From contig DMOT01000058.1 of the NCBI GenBank assembly GCA_003456765.1, positions 1 to 9,656 on the forward strand: a DNA stretch of 9,656 nt. The letters are read 5' to 3'. Positions within the stretch are counted from its first letter, which is position 1. Each line of letters starts with the position of its first letter. Under the pieces are notes generated by a model. It searched no databases. It was not told where the DNA came from and saw only the letters and a list, made by a program, of their open reading frames with translations. Source of the DNA: Bacillota bacterium (GTDB lineage: Bacteria; Bacillota; DTU025). Made by a program: the position numbers and the translations under genes. Positions 1 through 7,115 of this stretch are shown in pieces.

Positions 1-1
1 C

Positions 2-52
2 GATGGCACGCCGAACACGTTACGTGATATCGTGCGACATAGCTGCGACTAG
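2..52 (+). CDS. possible 3' end of an upstream gene (partial)
   Basis: One frame is open from the window edge and ends at a TAG at 50-52, encoding the tail DGTPNTLRDIVRHSCD. The stop lies 11 nt before the preferred start of the next gene and immediately beside its ribosome binding site, which is the usual spacing in an operon. A second frame is also open across this short stretch, so the call is weak and no product can be named from 16 residues. If real, the cluster begins further upstream than this window shows. Confidence 0.22.
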   Translation, partial: DGTPNTLRDIVRHSCD

Positions 53-56
53 AGGT
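51..56 (+). promoter_or_regulatory. ribosome binding site for the Nmad2 gene, deciding a TTG start
   Basis: AGAGGT at 51-56 is a good Shine-Dalgarno match. It ends 7-8 nt before the TTG at 64, an ideal distance. The alternative in-frame GTG at 55 lies inside the same motif and would have no ribosome binding site of its own, so TTG 64 is preferred. Confidence 0.6.
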
Positions 57-63
57 GTTCTTC

Positions 64-672
64 TTGAGGCTCTTTTCTTATGTAGTGGCTCGTGATTATG
101 GCTTTGCACCTAATCCCTTTTATGGCTCATGTACTTTGGCGACCTGCAAGCCGGCCATTCGCAGGGTCGCTTCGGTTGGAGACTGGATTGTTGGTACTGG
201 TAGTAGTTTGAGGGATAGAGAAAGCTTCCTAGTGTACGTCATGTGTGTAACAGAGACGATGACGTTCAATGAATACTGGGAAGACGAACGGTTTCGCTTG
301 AAGAGGCCAAATCTGAGAGGGAGTAAGAAACAGGCGTTTGGAGATAATATCTATTTTCGCGACGATTCCGGTCATTGGCATCAGCAGAATTCCCACCACA
401 GCTATGAGAATGGCTCAGCCAACATACACAATATTGAAAACGATACGCAGACTGACAGAATACTTGTTAGCACCGACTTCGCATATTGGGGAGGCCTAGG
501 TCCTGAGATTCATCAAGTGTTCAGAAACTATGATGGGTTCGACATTTGTGCTAGGCGCCATCACAAGAGCCGGTTCCCTGAAAGGCTGGTTTCTGAGTTT
601 GTCGGGTGGTTTCGATCTCTGGATGCTAACGGGTATTTGGGGGCACCCCTAGACTGGTCCAGGATTCCATGA
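64..672 (+). CDS. Nmad2-like (nucleotide modification associated domain 2) protein
   Basis: A 202-aa soluble protein spanned by one domain, recognised as the Nmad2 type from the run RDYGFAPNPF (residues 10-19), then GDWIVGTGS (39-47), YWEDERF (71-77), GDNIY (93-97), the Trp/His-rich segment with SHHS (105-113) and DFAYWGGLGP (138-147). The family is known from comparative genomics as a companion of base- and nucleotide-modifying enzymes. Its reaction is, to my knowledge, not established. The many conserved Arg, Asp, His and Trp residues suggest an enzyme or nucleotide binder rather than a scaffold (inference). No signal peptide or membrane segment is visible, so it is cytoplasmic. The start is TTG 64, because an AGAGGT motif sits 7-8 nt upstream; GTG 55 would add only MFF. 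It is the first full gene of the cluster and is separated from the TIR gene by 145 nt. Confidence 0.8.
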   Translation: MRLFSYVVARDYGFAPNPFYGSCTLATCKPAIRRVASVGDWIVGTGSSLRDRESFLVYVMCVTETMTFNEYWEDERFRLKRPNLRGSKKQAFGDNIYFRDDSGHWHQQNSHHSYENGSANIHNIENDTQTDRILVSTDFAYWGGLGPEIHQVFRNYDGFDICARRHHKSRFPERLVSEFVGWFRSLDANGYLGAPLDWSRIP

Positions 673-698
673 ATCCTCTGGTCGCTATCGTCGGCTGG

Positions 699-749
699 CA
701 GCATGGGAAATGCCTAGTGCAATCATCCTACTGTTGCATCTCCATGCTG
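699..749 (+). repeat. 8-bp inverted repeat between the Nmad2 and TIR genes
   Basis: CAGCATGG (699-706) and CCATGCTG (742-749) are perfect reverse complements separated by 35 nt, in the only sizeable gap (673-817) of the cluster's first half. It could be an operator, an RNA hairpin affecting the downstream TIR gene, or chance. No convincing -35/-10 pair was found in this gap, and no T-run follows the right arm. Confidence 0.25.
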
Positions 750-817
750 AGAACGATCGGAACGCGAAAGAAAACAAGTAGCTCGTATCGACTTGCGATT
801 GATTGGAGGACTGAGAT

Positions 818-2866
818 ATGCCAGATGACATATGTTGCTCCAAAGCACCCCTTCTCGTGCAGTTTGCATACCACACCGGTTCGGGCGAGGCCAAATTACT
901 CGCGGAATACCTCCATGCAGCTCTCAACGATGACCCATCGGTGCCAGGGTTGCGAATACCAACTCTGTTTATGCCCGAGACTGATCCGAACGATGTGCCT
1001 GAGCCCAAGCTAGCCACAGAAGCAGATCGTGTCCTTGTTGTTGCCCTGGCAGATGACCATCTGGCGGCTCACGCACATCGCCCTACGAGATCCGGGCGTA
1101 CTTGGGCCGATTACATGGTCCAGATACGGGGGCTTTGTGACCAACAAAACACAGACAACCGATTCATGCCGGTGCAGCTAACGCAACACGCCTGGCCTAT
1201 CGATCCGAGATTGGCTGATCTCAACTTCCTTTGTGCCTGGGCGATTGACGACAAGCAGGAACAACAACGGTCCATCGGATCGCGCATTATTCATCTGGCG
1301 CTGAGGCTTCTTCAATCTCGGGCGTCGCCGGACGACGCCCCTCCTCTAACGATCTTCATAAGCCATGCAAAGCTTGACATAGACACTGAGCCGTGTGTCG
1401 TCAAGTCACTCTTGGCATACCTAACTGTAAATCAACCACAGAAGATCTGGTTTGACAGTGGCGATATCGAGGTGGGATCACGGTTTGCCAAGGAAATCGA
1501 AGACGGGGTCAAAGACGCTGCGTTGCTAGCTGTGCTCACAGACTCATATTCGTCACGATCGTGGTGCCGACGCGAGGTGCTTCTGGCTAAGCACTTTCAG
1601 CGGCCTGTCGTTGTTGTAGATGCAGTTCAAGAGCGTGAGGTTCGGAGCTTTCCGTACGTTGGAAATGTCCCGGTTGTGCGCTGGAAAGGCGACGTGCAGG
1701 AGGTGATCGATGCCCTGCTTCGAGAGGCATTGAGGCAAGCCTACGCTGAAGAGAATCTAAAGAAGAGAAGGCGGGCCGGTGAAGTGGTGCTGCCGACCGT
1801 ACCTGAACTTCTGACACTCGTCTATCGTGACCGAGAAAGTGTGGTCCTCTATCCAGACCCGCCCTTAGGCCCGGAGGAGCTCGCGGTAGTCGAGAGAACC
1901 TGTATTCGTGTTCACACACCTCTACAACGACACGCCCAGGAACGTGACCTGACTGGGAAGTCGCTTGTTGTCGCGATTTCTGCATCACCAGCAGAGGACA
2001 TCTCGCGTTTCGGGCTGCGCTCTGTTCACCTTGAAGCAACTCTGCTAGAGATCTCTCGTTATCTCCTCATTTCCGGGATTCGGCTAGCCTATGGAGGACA
2101 CCTCGGCGCTGACGGCTACACCGTCCGACTTGCGAACCTTCTAAGAGATCCAGTCATAGAGCATTTGCGTGGTGATAGAACTGAATCGGACGTCGACTGT
2201 GCCCCGCAAATCGTCAACTATCTCCCATGGCCCTTATTCGAGAGCCTACACTCGCAGGCCCGCATTGGGGCACTAGTCAAGGTAATTCCGTGTCCGCGGC
2301 CTGACGATGTCGATGAGGCTCTCGACCCGTTGTTTACTGATCCAATTCTGTGCGAAGTGCCAGTAGACAATGCGATTAGACGGCTTGCATGGGCCCGAGG
2401 ACTCACGGAAATGCGCTGTCGGCAGGTTGCAGAGGTCAACGCCCGCGTTGCGCTTGGAGGGCGGATTGGATATGGGTATCGCGGTCGGATTCCTGGAGTC
2501 CTGGAGGAGATCCTCCTTAGTATTGATGCTAATCAACCTGTCTACTTGATAGGGGCTTATGGTGGCTGCGCTCATCTGGTGTGCGAAGCACTCAATGGTA
2601 GGCTACAGCCAGAGTTGACATGGGATCACCATAGAGCGATACCTTATTCAGCCGAGCTCCATGACTTGTACACTGAGCGAGATATCGTGTGGGAGGACTA
2701 TGATGCTATCTTCCAGCGACTACAAGATGAGGGGTTCGGCAGTCTTTGCAATGGACTACAACCTGACGAGAATGAGGAACTCGCGGTCACCCGTTCAACA
2801 GAACGCATTATCGAACTGATCCTATCTGGTCTTCAGAATGTGTATGCTGATACAGAGGGAGACTGA
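818..2866 (+). CDS. TIR-SLOG effector protein with a degenerate N-terminal TIR-like domain
   Basis: A 682-aa three-part cytoplasmic protein. Residues about 11-170 alternate strands and helices like a TIR fold (LLVQFAYHT, then VLVVALADD) but have no convincing catalytic Glu; I read this as a degenerate TIR-like domain (inference). Residues about 176-300 are a TIR domain: LTIFISHAK (177-185), WFDSGDIEVG (211-220) and SRSWCRREVLLAK, where E253 matches the catalytic Glu of TIR NADases. Residues about 380-600 resemble SLOG/LSDAT Rossmann domains: LVVAISASP (383-391), YGGHLGADG (425-433), GGRIGYGYRGRIPGVLEE (547-564) and YLIGAYGGCA (576-585). In known prokaryotic systems SLOG domains bind nucleotide-derived ligands and TIR domains cleave NAD, so the likely role is a ligand-gated NAD-depleting or signal-producing effector. 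The start at ATG 818 has GGAGGA 7 nt upstream and an in-frame stop at 812. The next gene follows after 2 nt. The exact SLOG subfamily (STALD or another cluster) cannot be decided by eye. Confidence 0.82.
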   Translation: MPDDICCSKAPLLVQFAYHTGSGEAKLLAEYLHAALNDDPSVPGLRIPTLFMPETDPNDVPEPKLATEADRVLVVALADDHLAAHAHRPTRSGRTWADYMVQIRGLCDQQNTDNRFMPVQLTQHAWPIDPRLADLNFLCAWAIDDKQEQQRSIGSRIIHLALRLLQSRASPDDAPPLTIFISHAKLDIDTEPCVVKSLLAYLTVNQPQKIWFDSGDIEVGSRFAKEIEDGVKDAALLAVLTDSYSSRSWCRREVLLAKHFQRPVVVVDAVQEREVRSFPYVGNVPVVRWKGDVQEVIDALLREALRQAYAEENLKKRRRAGEVVLPTVPELLTLVYRDRESVVLYPDPPLGPEELAVVERTCIRVHTPLQRHAQERDLTGKSLVVAISASPAEDISRFGLRSVHLEATLLEISRYLLISGIRLAYGGHLGADGYTVRLANLLRDPVIEHLRGDRTESDVDCAPQIVNYLPWPLFESLHSQARIGALVKVIPCPRPDDVDEALDPLFTDPILCEVPVDNAIRRLAWARGLTEMRCRQVAEVNARVALGGRIGYGYRGRIPGVLEEILLSIDANQPVYLIGAYGGCAHLVCEALNGRLQPELTWDHHRAIPYSAELHDLYTERDIVWEDYDAIFQRLQDEGFGSLCNGLQPDENEELAVTRSTERIIELILSGLQNVYADTEGD

Positions 2867-2868
2867 GT

Positions 2869-4584
2869 ATGATGAGACGCGGCAATCTGATCGTCATAGA
2901 GGGGGCTGACGGCGTTGGCAAGTCCACGCTTACCAAAGCGATTGCTAGTCGACTTGGCGACATCGGATTTCCCATCCAGACCTACGCTTTTCCGGGAAAT
3001 GTACGAGGAACCTTAGGCTATCTAGTGTATCGTCTGCATCATGAGGGCAACGCCCTTGACGTTGGTGAGGTTGCTCCCGTTGCCATCCAAGCCATGCATA
3101 TCGCAGCGCACCTTGACACTATAGAACGGACAATCCGACCAATGGTAGATTCAGGCATGAACATCGTGCTTGATCGCTATTGGTGGTCCGCTGCCGTCTA
3201 TGGGTCTGTGAGCGGCGTCTCACAAGACGTTTTGGAGGCCTTGATCGCTGCGGAACGTCACTGTTGGGGCACGCTCCAGCCGCTAGTAGTGTTCCTGATT
3301 GATTGTGATCGACCGTGGCGCAAAAGCGAAGATACGCCGGCATGGCGCCAAATCGCAGAGGAATACCGCAAGTTGGCCGCCCTTGAACAGACTCGCGGCC
3401 ATGTAAGGGTAGTCCAGAACCATGGTTGCATTGACGAAATCGTGAGTAGTTTGACCGATAGCGTAATAGGTATGATGTGCCCCGAAAGCCATCGGCGGAT
3501 CCCAGTGGATGGTGCTACGGAAAGTGCGCGGATACGTCTTCCTCAAAGCCGGAGGACCCCCAGCATGTCTCATTCGCCGGTTTGCTTCACGGCTCGCTCT
3601 AGAGAGCTGAGGTCCACAGAAGTGTTTGACACATATTGGCGCTTTGCCTTCGAGCGACAAGAGGTATTCTTCCGTCGTCTAGAAGGTGCGCTTCCACCAT
3701 GGAGTGCTGATCCAATCCTCCAGCGTTACCGCTTCACAAACGTCTACCGCGCTTCCGATCGAGTCAGCCAATACCTCATTCGCAGAGTTCAGTACACTGG
3801 TGAACAACATCCAGTTGAGCTATTCTTCAGGACGATTCTTTTCAAAATGTTCAACCGTATCGAAACGTGGGAATTACTAGAAAGGGCCTTTGGAGGAATC
3901 CATGCAGCCGAGTTCAATGTACGCCAATATGATAAGGTGCTGGACCAAGCTCGGAGGGCAGATAAGCGGATTTACTCTGCAGCCTACATCATGCCTCCCG
4001 CTGTCGCAGGGAAAGGTCATGCGAAACACTTAGGCCATCTCAGATTGCTTGAAAGAATGCTTCGCGAGGACCTGCCTCAACGGCTAGCCGATGCACGTTC
4101 GCTGTGCCATGCCTTCGAAATACTTCGTGCCTATCCAATGATGGGGGACTTCCTTGCATTCCAATACACAATCGACCTCAATTACAGTCAACTACTGAAT
4201 TTCTCAGAGATGGATTTCGTGGTGCCCGGCCCTGGTGCGAAGAGGGGCATCCGAAAGTGCTTTTCTGACCTTGCAGGGTTAAGCGAGGCGGACGTGATTC
4301 GGCACGTAGTCGAAAGTCAATTCGATGAATTTGCGCGGCGAGGGCTTGCCTTCCGTGATCTCTGGGGTAGGCCTCTATACCTGGTCGACTACCAGAATCT
4401 GTTCTGCGAAGTGGACAAGTATGCCCGCGTTGCGCATCCCGATTCTGCGAGCCGGCCCACACGGACACGCATAAAACAGCTGTTTCACTCATCTGGCAGG
4501 TTGCCCGTTCCTTGGTACCCGCCGAAGTGGAACATAAACCATCGAGTTAATCCAAACAAGGAGGGCTTAGATGAATCTGATTGA
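2869..4584 (+). CDS. thymidylate-kinase-like P-loop kinase fused to an HMUDK/aGPT-PPlase-type helical domain
   Basis: A 571-aa fusion. Residues 6-205 resemble thymidylate kinase: NLIVIEGADGVGKST with Walker A G12-T20, FPG (41-43), LDRYWWSAAVYG (101-112; compare the DRY-x-x-S of TMKs) and VVFLID (140-145). Residues about 205-245 look like a linker. Residues about 250-520 match the helical domain seen in 5-hydroxymethyl-dU DNA kinases and the alpha-glutamyl/putrescinyl-thymine pyrophosphorylase group ('putative DNA base hypermodification protein'): FDTYWRFAFERQ (253-264), YRFTNVYRASDRVSQYL (287-303), PGPGAKRGI (453-461) and DYQNLFCEVDKYAR (507-520). In hypermodifying phages such proteins act on hydroxymethyl-dU after a thymidylate-synthase homologue makes it. 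Here the TMK-like half suggests action on a free nucleotide, DNA or both (inference). ATG 2869 lies 2 nt after the TIR stop with a GAGGGAG-like site upstream; ATG 2872 is an alternative. Its last 14 nt overlap the synthase gene. Confidence 0.82.
   Translation: MMRRGNLIVIEGADGVGKSTLTKAIASRLGDIGFPIQTYAFPGNVRGTLGYLVYRLHHEGNALDVGEVAPVAIQAMHIAAHLDTIERTIRPMVDSGMNIVLDRYWWSAAVYGSVSGVSQDVLEALIAAERHCWGTLQPLVVFLIDCDRPWRKSEDTPAWRQIAEEYRKLAALEQTRGHVRVVQNHGCIDEIVSSLTDSVIGMMCPESHRRIPVDGATESARIRLPQSRRTPSMSHSPVCFTARSRELRSTEVFDTYWRFAFERQEVFFRRLEGALPPWSADPILQRYRFTNVYRASDRVSQYLIRRVQYTGEQHPVELFFRTILFKMFNRIETWELLERAFGGIHAAEFNVRQYDKVLDQARRADKRIYSAAYIMPPAVAGKGHAKHLGHLRLLERMLREDLPQRLADARSLCHAFEILRAYPMMGDFLAFQYTIDLNYSQLLNFSEMDFVVPGPGAKRGIRKCFSDLAGLSEADVIRHVVESQFDEFARRGLAFRDLWGRPLYLVDYQNLFCEVDKYARVAHPDSASRPTRTRIKQLFHSSGRLPVPWYPPKWNINHRVNPNKEGLDESD
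4558..4564 (+). promoter_or_regulatory. strong ribosome binding site inside the kinase gene, for the synthase
   Basis: AAGGAGG at 4558-4564 lies 6 nt before ATG 4571, within the last codons of the kinase gene. A full-strength site inside the upstream coding region, plus the 14-nt overlap, indicates coupled translation of kinase and synthase. Confidence 0.75.
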
Positions 4585-5596
4585 AGGCGCGACCGCCGAC
4601 GAGGTCTGGCGTGAGGCAGCAGAGTGGATCAAGTCTCGCCAGGGCACTCTGCATCAGCTTGGCCGAGATGGGGAAACGATTGAGTTGTTACGTACTCTCT
4701 TTGTCATAGGTGATCCCACTCATCGTTGGGTACTCAACCGGAGGCCAGCGATGAACCCAGCATTCGCACTTGCGGAGGTGATATGGATTCTCAACGGCCG
4801 CGATGACTCTGGATTCATCAACTACTGGAATCCTCGCCTCCCTAAGTATGCTGGCTGCGGGCCTGTCTATTATGGTGCGTACGGTCACCGTTTGCGATTC
4901 CGTTTTGGGGTTGATCAGATCCGCCATGCCTTTGAATCATTACGCGCACAGCCTGACTCGAGACAGGTAGTGTTGCAGATCTGGGATGCGTCATCGGATC
5001 TGCCCATCTATGCCGGGCAGCCGCGAAGTCAAGATATTCCCTGTAACATATGTTCTCTACTCAAGGTACGTGAGGGATGGCTGGAGTGGACTCAGATAAT
5101 GCGTAGCAATGACCTTAAACTCGGCTGGCCTCACAACATTGTCCAGTTCACTACATTGCAGGAGATGATGGCGGCGTGGCTGGGGCTCGAATTGGGTTCG
5201 TACATCCACTATAGTGACAGCCTACACGTGTACGTGAATCAGATCGATGAGCTTGTTGAGTCACCCCCAATTGCAGTAGAGCCAAATACAGATCGGTGGG
5301 AACTGCCGTACGAAGAAACAATGGAAGTCATAGAAGACATCGGGCGGCGCATGGATGCGATTCGCAATAACGCTGGGAACCTGAGAGTCATTCGTAATCA
5401 CGGCTATCACGACTACAGATCGACAGCTGCGACCAACACTCTGACACTGATCTGTGCCGATGCGGCGCGACGAGCACAAGCGATAGAGCTTGCAAACGAG
5501 CTTGCCAGTCGGTGCACTAACCCAGTCCTTCGCCAGCTCTGGCAGCGATGGCATGAAAGACGACAACGTGAGGAGGTTGGGGCGGACGGAGCATGA
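4571..5596 (+). CDS. divergent thymidylate synthase homologue, probable dUMP-acting C5 hydroxymethyltransferase or methyltransferase
   Basis: A 341-aa thymidylate synthase fold protein, longer than the roughly 264 aa of typical bacterial ThyA. Visible motifs are FALAEVIWILNG (65-76, with the Glu of the folate/uracil site), DSRQVVLQIWD (129-139), DIPCN with catalytic C158, RSNDLKLGWPHN (178-189) and SDSLHVY (215-221) with the substrate-binding His/Tyr. N189 aligns with the Asn (E. coli N177) that recognises uracil; dCMP hydroxymethylases carry Asp there, so dUMP is the expected substrate. After residue 221 the canonical ThyA C-terminus is replaced by a charged helical extension. Because that C-terminus closes on folate in ThyA, its loss fits hydroxymethylation rather than reductive methylation, but this is inference. 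Context with a hypermodification-type kinase supports a specialised role over housekeeping dTMP synthesis. The start is set by AAGGAGG 6 nt upstream. Confidence 0.83.
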   Translation: MNLIEGATADEVWREAAEWIKSRQGTLHQLGRDGETIELLRTLFVIGDPTHRWVLNRRPAMNPAFALAEVIWILNGRDDSGFINYWNPRLPKYAGCGPVYYGAYGHRLRFRFGVDQIRHAFESLRAQPDSRQVVLQIWDASSDLPIYAGQPRSQDIPCNICSLLKVREGWLEWTQIMRSNDLKLGWPHNIVQFTTLQEMMAAWLGLELGSYIHYSDSLHVYVNQIDELVESPPIAVEPNTDRWELPYEETMEVIEDIGRRMDAIRNNAGNLRVIRNHGYHDYRSTAATNTLTLICADAARRAQAIELANELASRCTNPVLRQLWQRWHERRQREEVGADGA

Positions 5597-5737
5597 TTCT
5601 GCACTCATCAAGTTGCGCGCCACGAGTGGTGTCAGCACAGTGGGGGATCAAGCAATTGCCCAGAGAACTCATGCAGCAAGGGTGTAGGTGCTCATGGTAT
5701 TTGACTGGGAAGACAAAGATATACAGAAACGACGCGC

Positions 5738-5744
5738 AGGGAGG
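5738..5744 (+). promoter_or_regulatory. ribosome binding site deciding the start of the HEPN-type gene
   Basis: AGGGAGG at 5738-5744 is only 2 nt from GTG 5747, too close for efficient initiation, but 8 nt from the in-frame GTG 5753. The start is therefore placed at 5753. Confidence 0.6.
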
Positions 5745-5752
5745 ATGTGACG

Positions 5753-7093
5753 GTGAAGGCAAGAATTCCACGCGCGAACGAACCGTTTCATCAAACACTT
5801 AACCCGAACCAGGATGTAACGGTGTTTTCTGGCCAGATCGAGGTGATCTATCCAGACGGGTTTTGGATAGAAGGAGACGGCAAGATCCTGTTTCGCTGGC
5901 TTCCCAATCCTTCGCTGCGCTTTGAGGTAGTGCTTCCGTTGCATGACTTTGGTAAGCTTCGCCTCAGTGACGTTTCACTTGACTTGCCGGAGACAGATAT
6001 CACAGGGCTTAATGGGGCCGTCTCATCAATTTCTCCGAGCTCGAGTTCGATGGAGGTTTTCGTAACTGGCGTTCTACAGGACGATCTTTCAATGCCTGAC
6101 CCGGTCATAGAACTAAAGGAACTTGCATTTGATGTCCCAAACTATCACCGCTATCTTGGTGACCCTGTTGAGAGAGGCGAGCATTATTGGCGCGGACGCC
6201 TAACCCTCGAAGCAGATCCTTGGATCATCGACATCGACGCAACGTCTGATGCGGGGGAGAGAATCAAGGCAGTGAGGTCTGCAGGGGGATATGTGATAAC
6301 TCATGCTGGCTCATTAAGAAGGAAGGATGGAAGTAGCTTTTGTTCTGCTGATACGAGCGAGATCCGAAATGTGGTTTCTATGTGGCTGGCACTCACCCGT
6401 GGCTTTTGGTGTTCTCCGCTCTTTTGGCACTGCAGGCCCGATGGTTGGGTGCACTTCTCAGTACCTAGGTTGTCGAGATGGCGCGGTGTTCGGTCGTGGT
6501 TTCCTTATGAAGAGTGTGGTTGTGCCTTGGCCATCTTTCCTGAGCTTTCCAAGTTACTTGCAGACCCTATATGGAAGGATCCAATGAGGTTGGCCATCTA
6601 CTGGTACATTCACGCCAACGAGAACTCAGCCGGAGATGAGGGCTCGATCATGTTGATCCAGGCTGCTTTGGAGATGCTTGCATGGACATACCTTGTGGAG
6701 CATAAGTGCGTCCTGAACAAGAGGAGGTGGGATAAGCTGAATGGGGCTGCTGCGAGACTTGAGAAGCTTCTAATAGAACTTGAAATCCCGATTGACTTCC
6801 CCTCAGCTGAGTGTCCTAGTCTACATGAATGGTCGGAATCTAATGGGAAAGATGGAAGTGGGATTAGTGTAATTGTTGCGATCCGCAATGCTTTCGTTCA
6901 CCCGGAAGGAAGCAACCTGGAAATGGCACTTGGAGTGCCGTCCTGCGCAAAGATGGAAGCGCGGACGCTTTCTCTTCTATACCTTGAAATCATCATCTTA
7001 TCCTTACTCGAATACGATGGACCGATCTACTCTAGACTGCAAAATGGTCACCCAAGCGAAGTCAGGGTTGAAAAGCCTTGGGTGGTTGCTTGA
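5753..7093 (+). CDS. uncharacterised protein with a C-terminal HEPN-like domain (candidate RNase effector)
   Basis: A 446-aa protein with no signal peptide or clear membrane segment. Residues about 20-240 are rich in predicted beta strands, for example VFSGQIEVIYPDGFWIEG and ILFRWLPNPSLRFE (from about residue 45); I do not recognise this domain. Residues about 270-425 are helical: LAIYWYIHANE (280-290), GSIMLIQAALEMLAWTYL (297-314), AIRNAFVH with R378-N379-X3-H383, then a hydrophobic helix near 405-420. R-X4-6-H, often beginning R-N, in a late helix is the hallmark of HEPN ribonucleases, and the bipartite layout recalls ApeA/YopA-like anti-phage or phage-derived proteins (family assignment tentative). 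The likely role is an RNA-cleaving effector activated by infection. It lies 156 nt after the synthase gene, so it may be read through with the cluster or transcribed separately. Membership in the system is inferred from position and strand. Confidence 0.65.
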   Translation: MKARIPRANEPFHQTLNPNQDVTVFSGQIEVIYPDGFWIEGDGKILFRWLPNPSLRFEVVLPLHDFGKLRLSDVSLDLPETDITGLNGAVSSISPSSSSMEVFVTGVLQDDLSMPDPVIELKELAFDVPNYHRYLGDPVERGEHYWRGRLTLEADPWIIDIDATSDAGERIKAVRSAGGYVITHAGSLRRKDGSSFCSADTSEIRNVVSMWLALTRGFWCSPLFWHCRPDGWVHFSVPRLSRWRGVRSWFPYEECGCALAIFPELSKLLADPIWKDPMRLAIYWYIHANENSAGDEGSIMLIQAALEMLAWTYLVEHKCVLNKRRWDKLNGAAARLEKLLIELEIPIDFPSAECPSLHEWSESNGKDGSGISVIVAIRNAFVHPEGSNLEMALGVPSCAKMEARTLSLLYLEIIILSLLEYDGPIYSRLQNGHPSEVRVEKPWVVA

Positions 7094-7115
7094 GGAGGAT
7101 ATATCTATCCTCAAG
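7089..7115 (+). terminator. hairpin at the end of the HEPN-type gene, possible terminator
   Basis: CTTGAGGA (7089-7096) and TCCTCAAG (7108-7115) form a perfect 8-bp stem that begins on the stop codon of the HEPN-type gene. AGGATA/TATCCT inside it offers an alternative pairing. There is no downstream T-run, so a classic intrinsic terminator is not shown; it could stabilise the mRNA end or mark the end of the cluster transcript. Confidence 0.4.

Noticed and set aside
669..1013. 114-codon open frame starting at the Nmad2 stop codon
   Set aside because: It has no ribosome binding site, overlaps almost 200 nt of the TIR gene in another frame, has a Cys/Ser-rich unnatural composition and shows no motif.
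818..2866. Calling the TIR gene part of a classical Thoeris system
   Set aside because: There is no separate ThsA (SIR2-SLOG) partner, and TIR and SLOG are on one protein beside nucleotide-modification genes.
4571..5596. Housekeeping thyA
   Set aside because: The C-terminus is non-canonical, the protein is too long, and it is translationally coupled to a hypermodification-type kinase rather than to dihydrofolate reductase.
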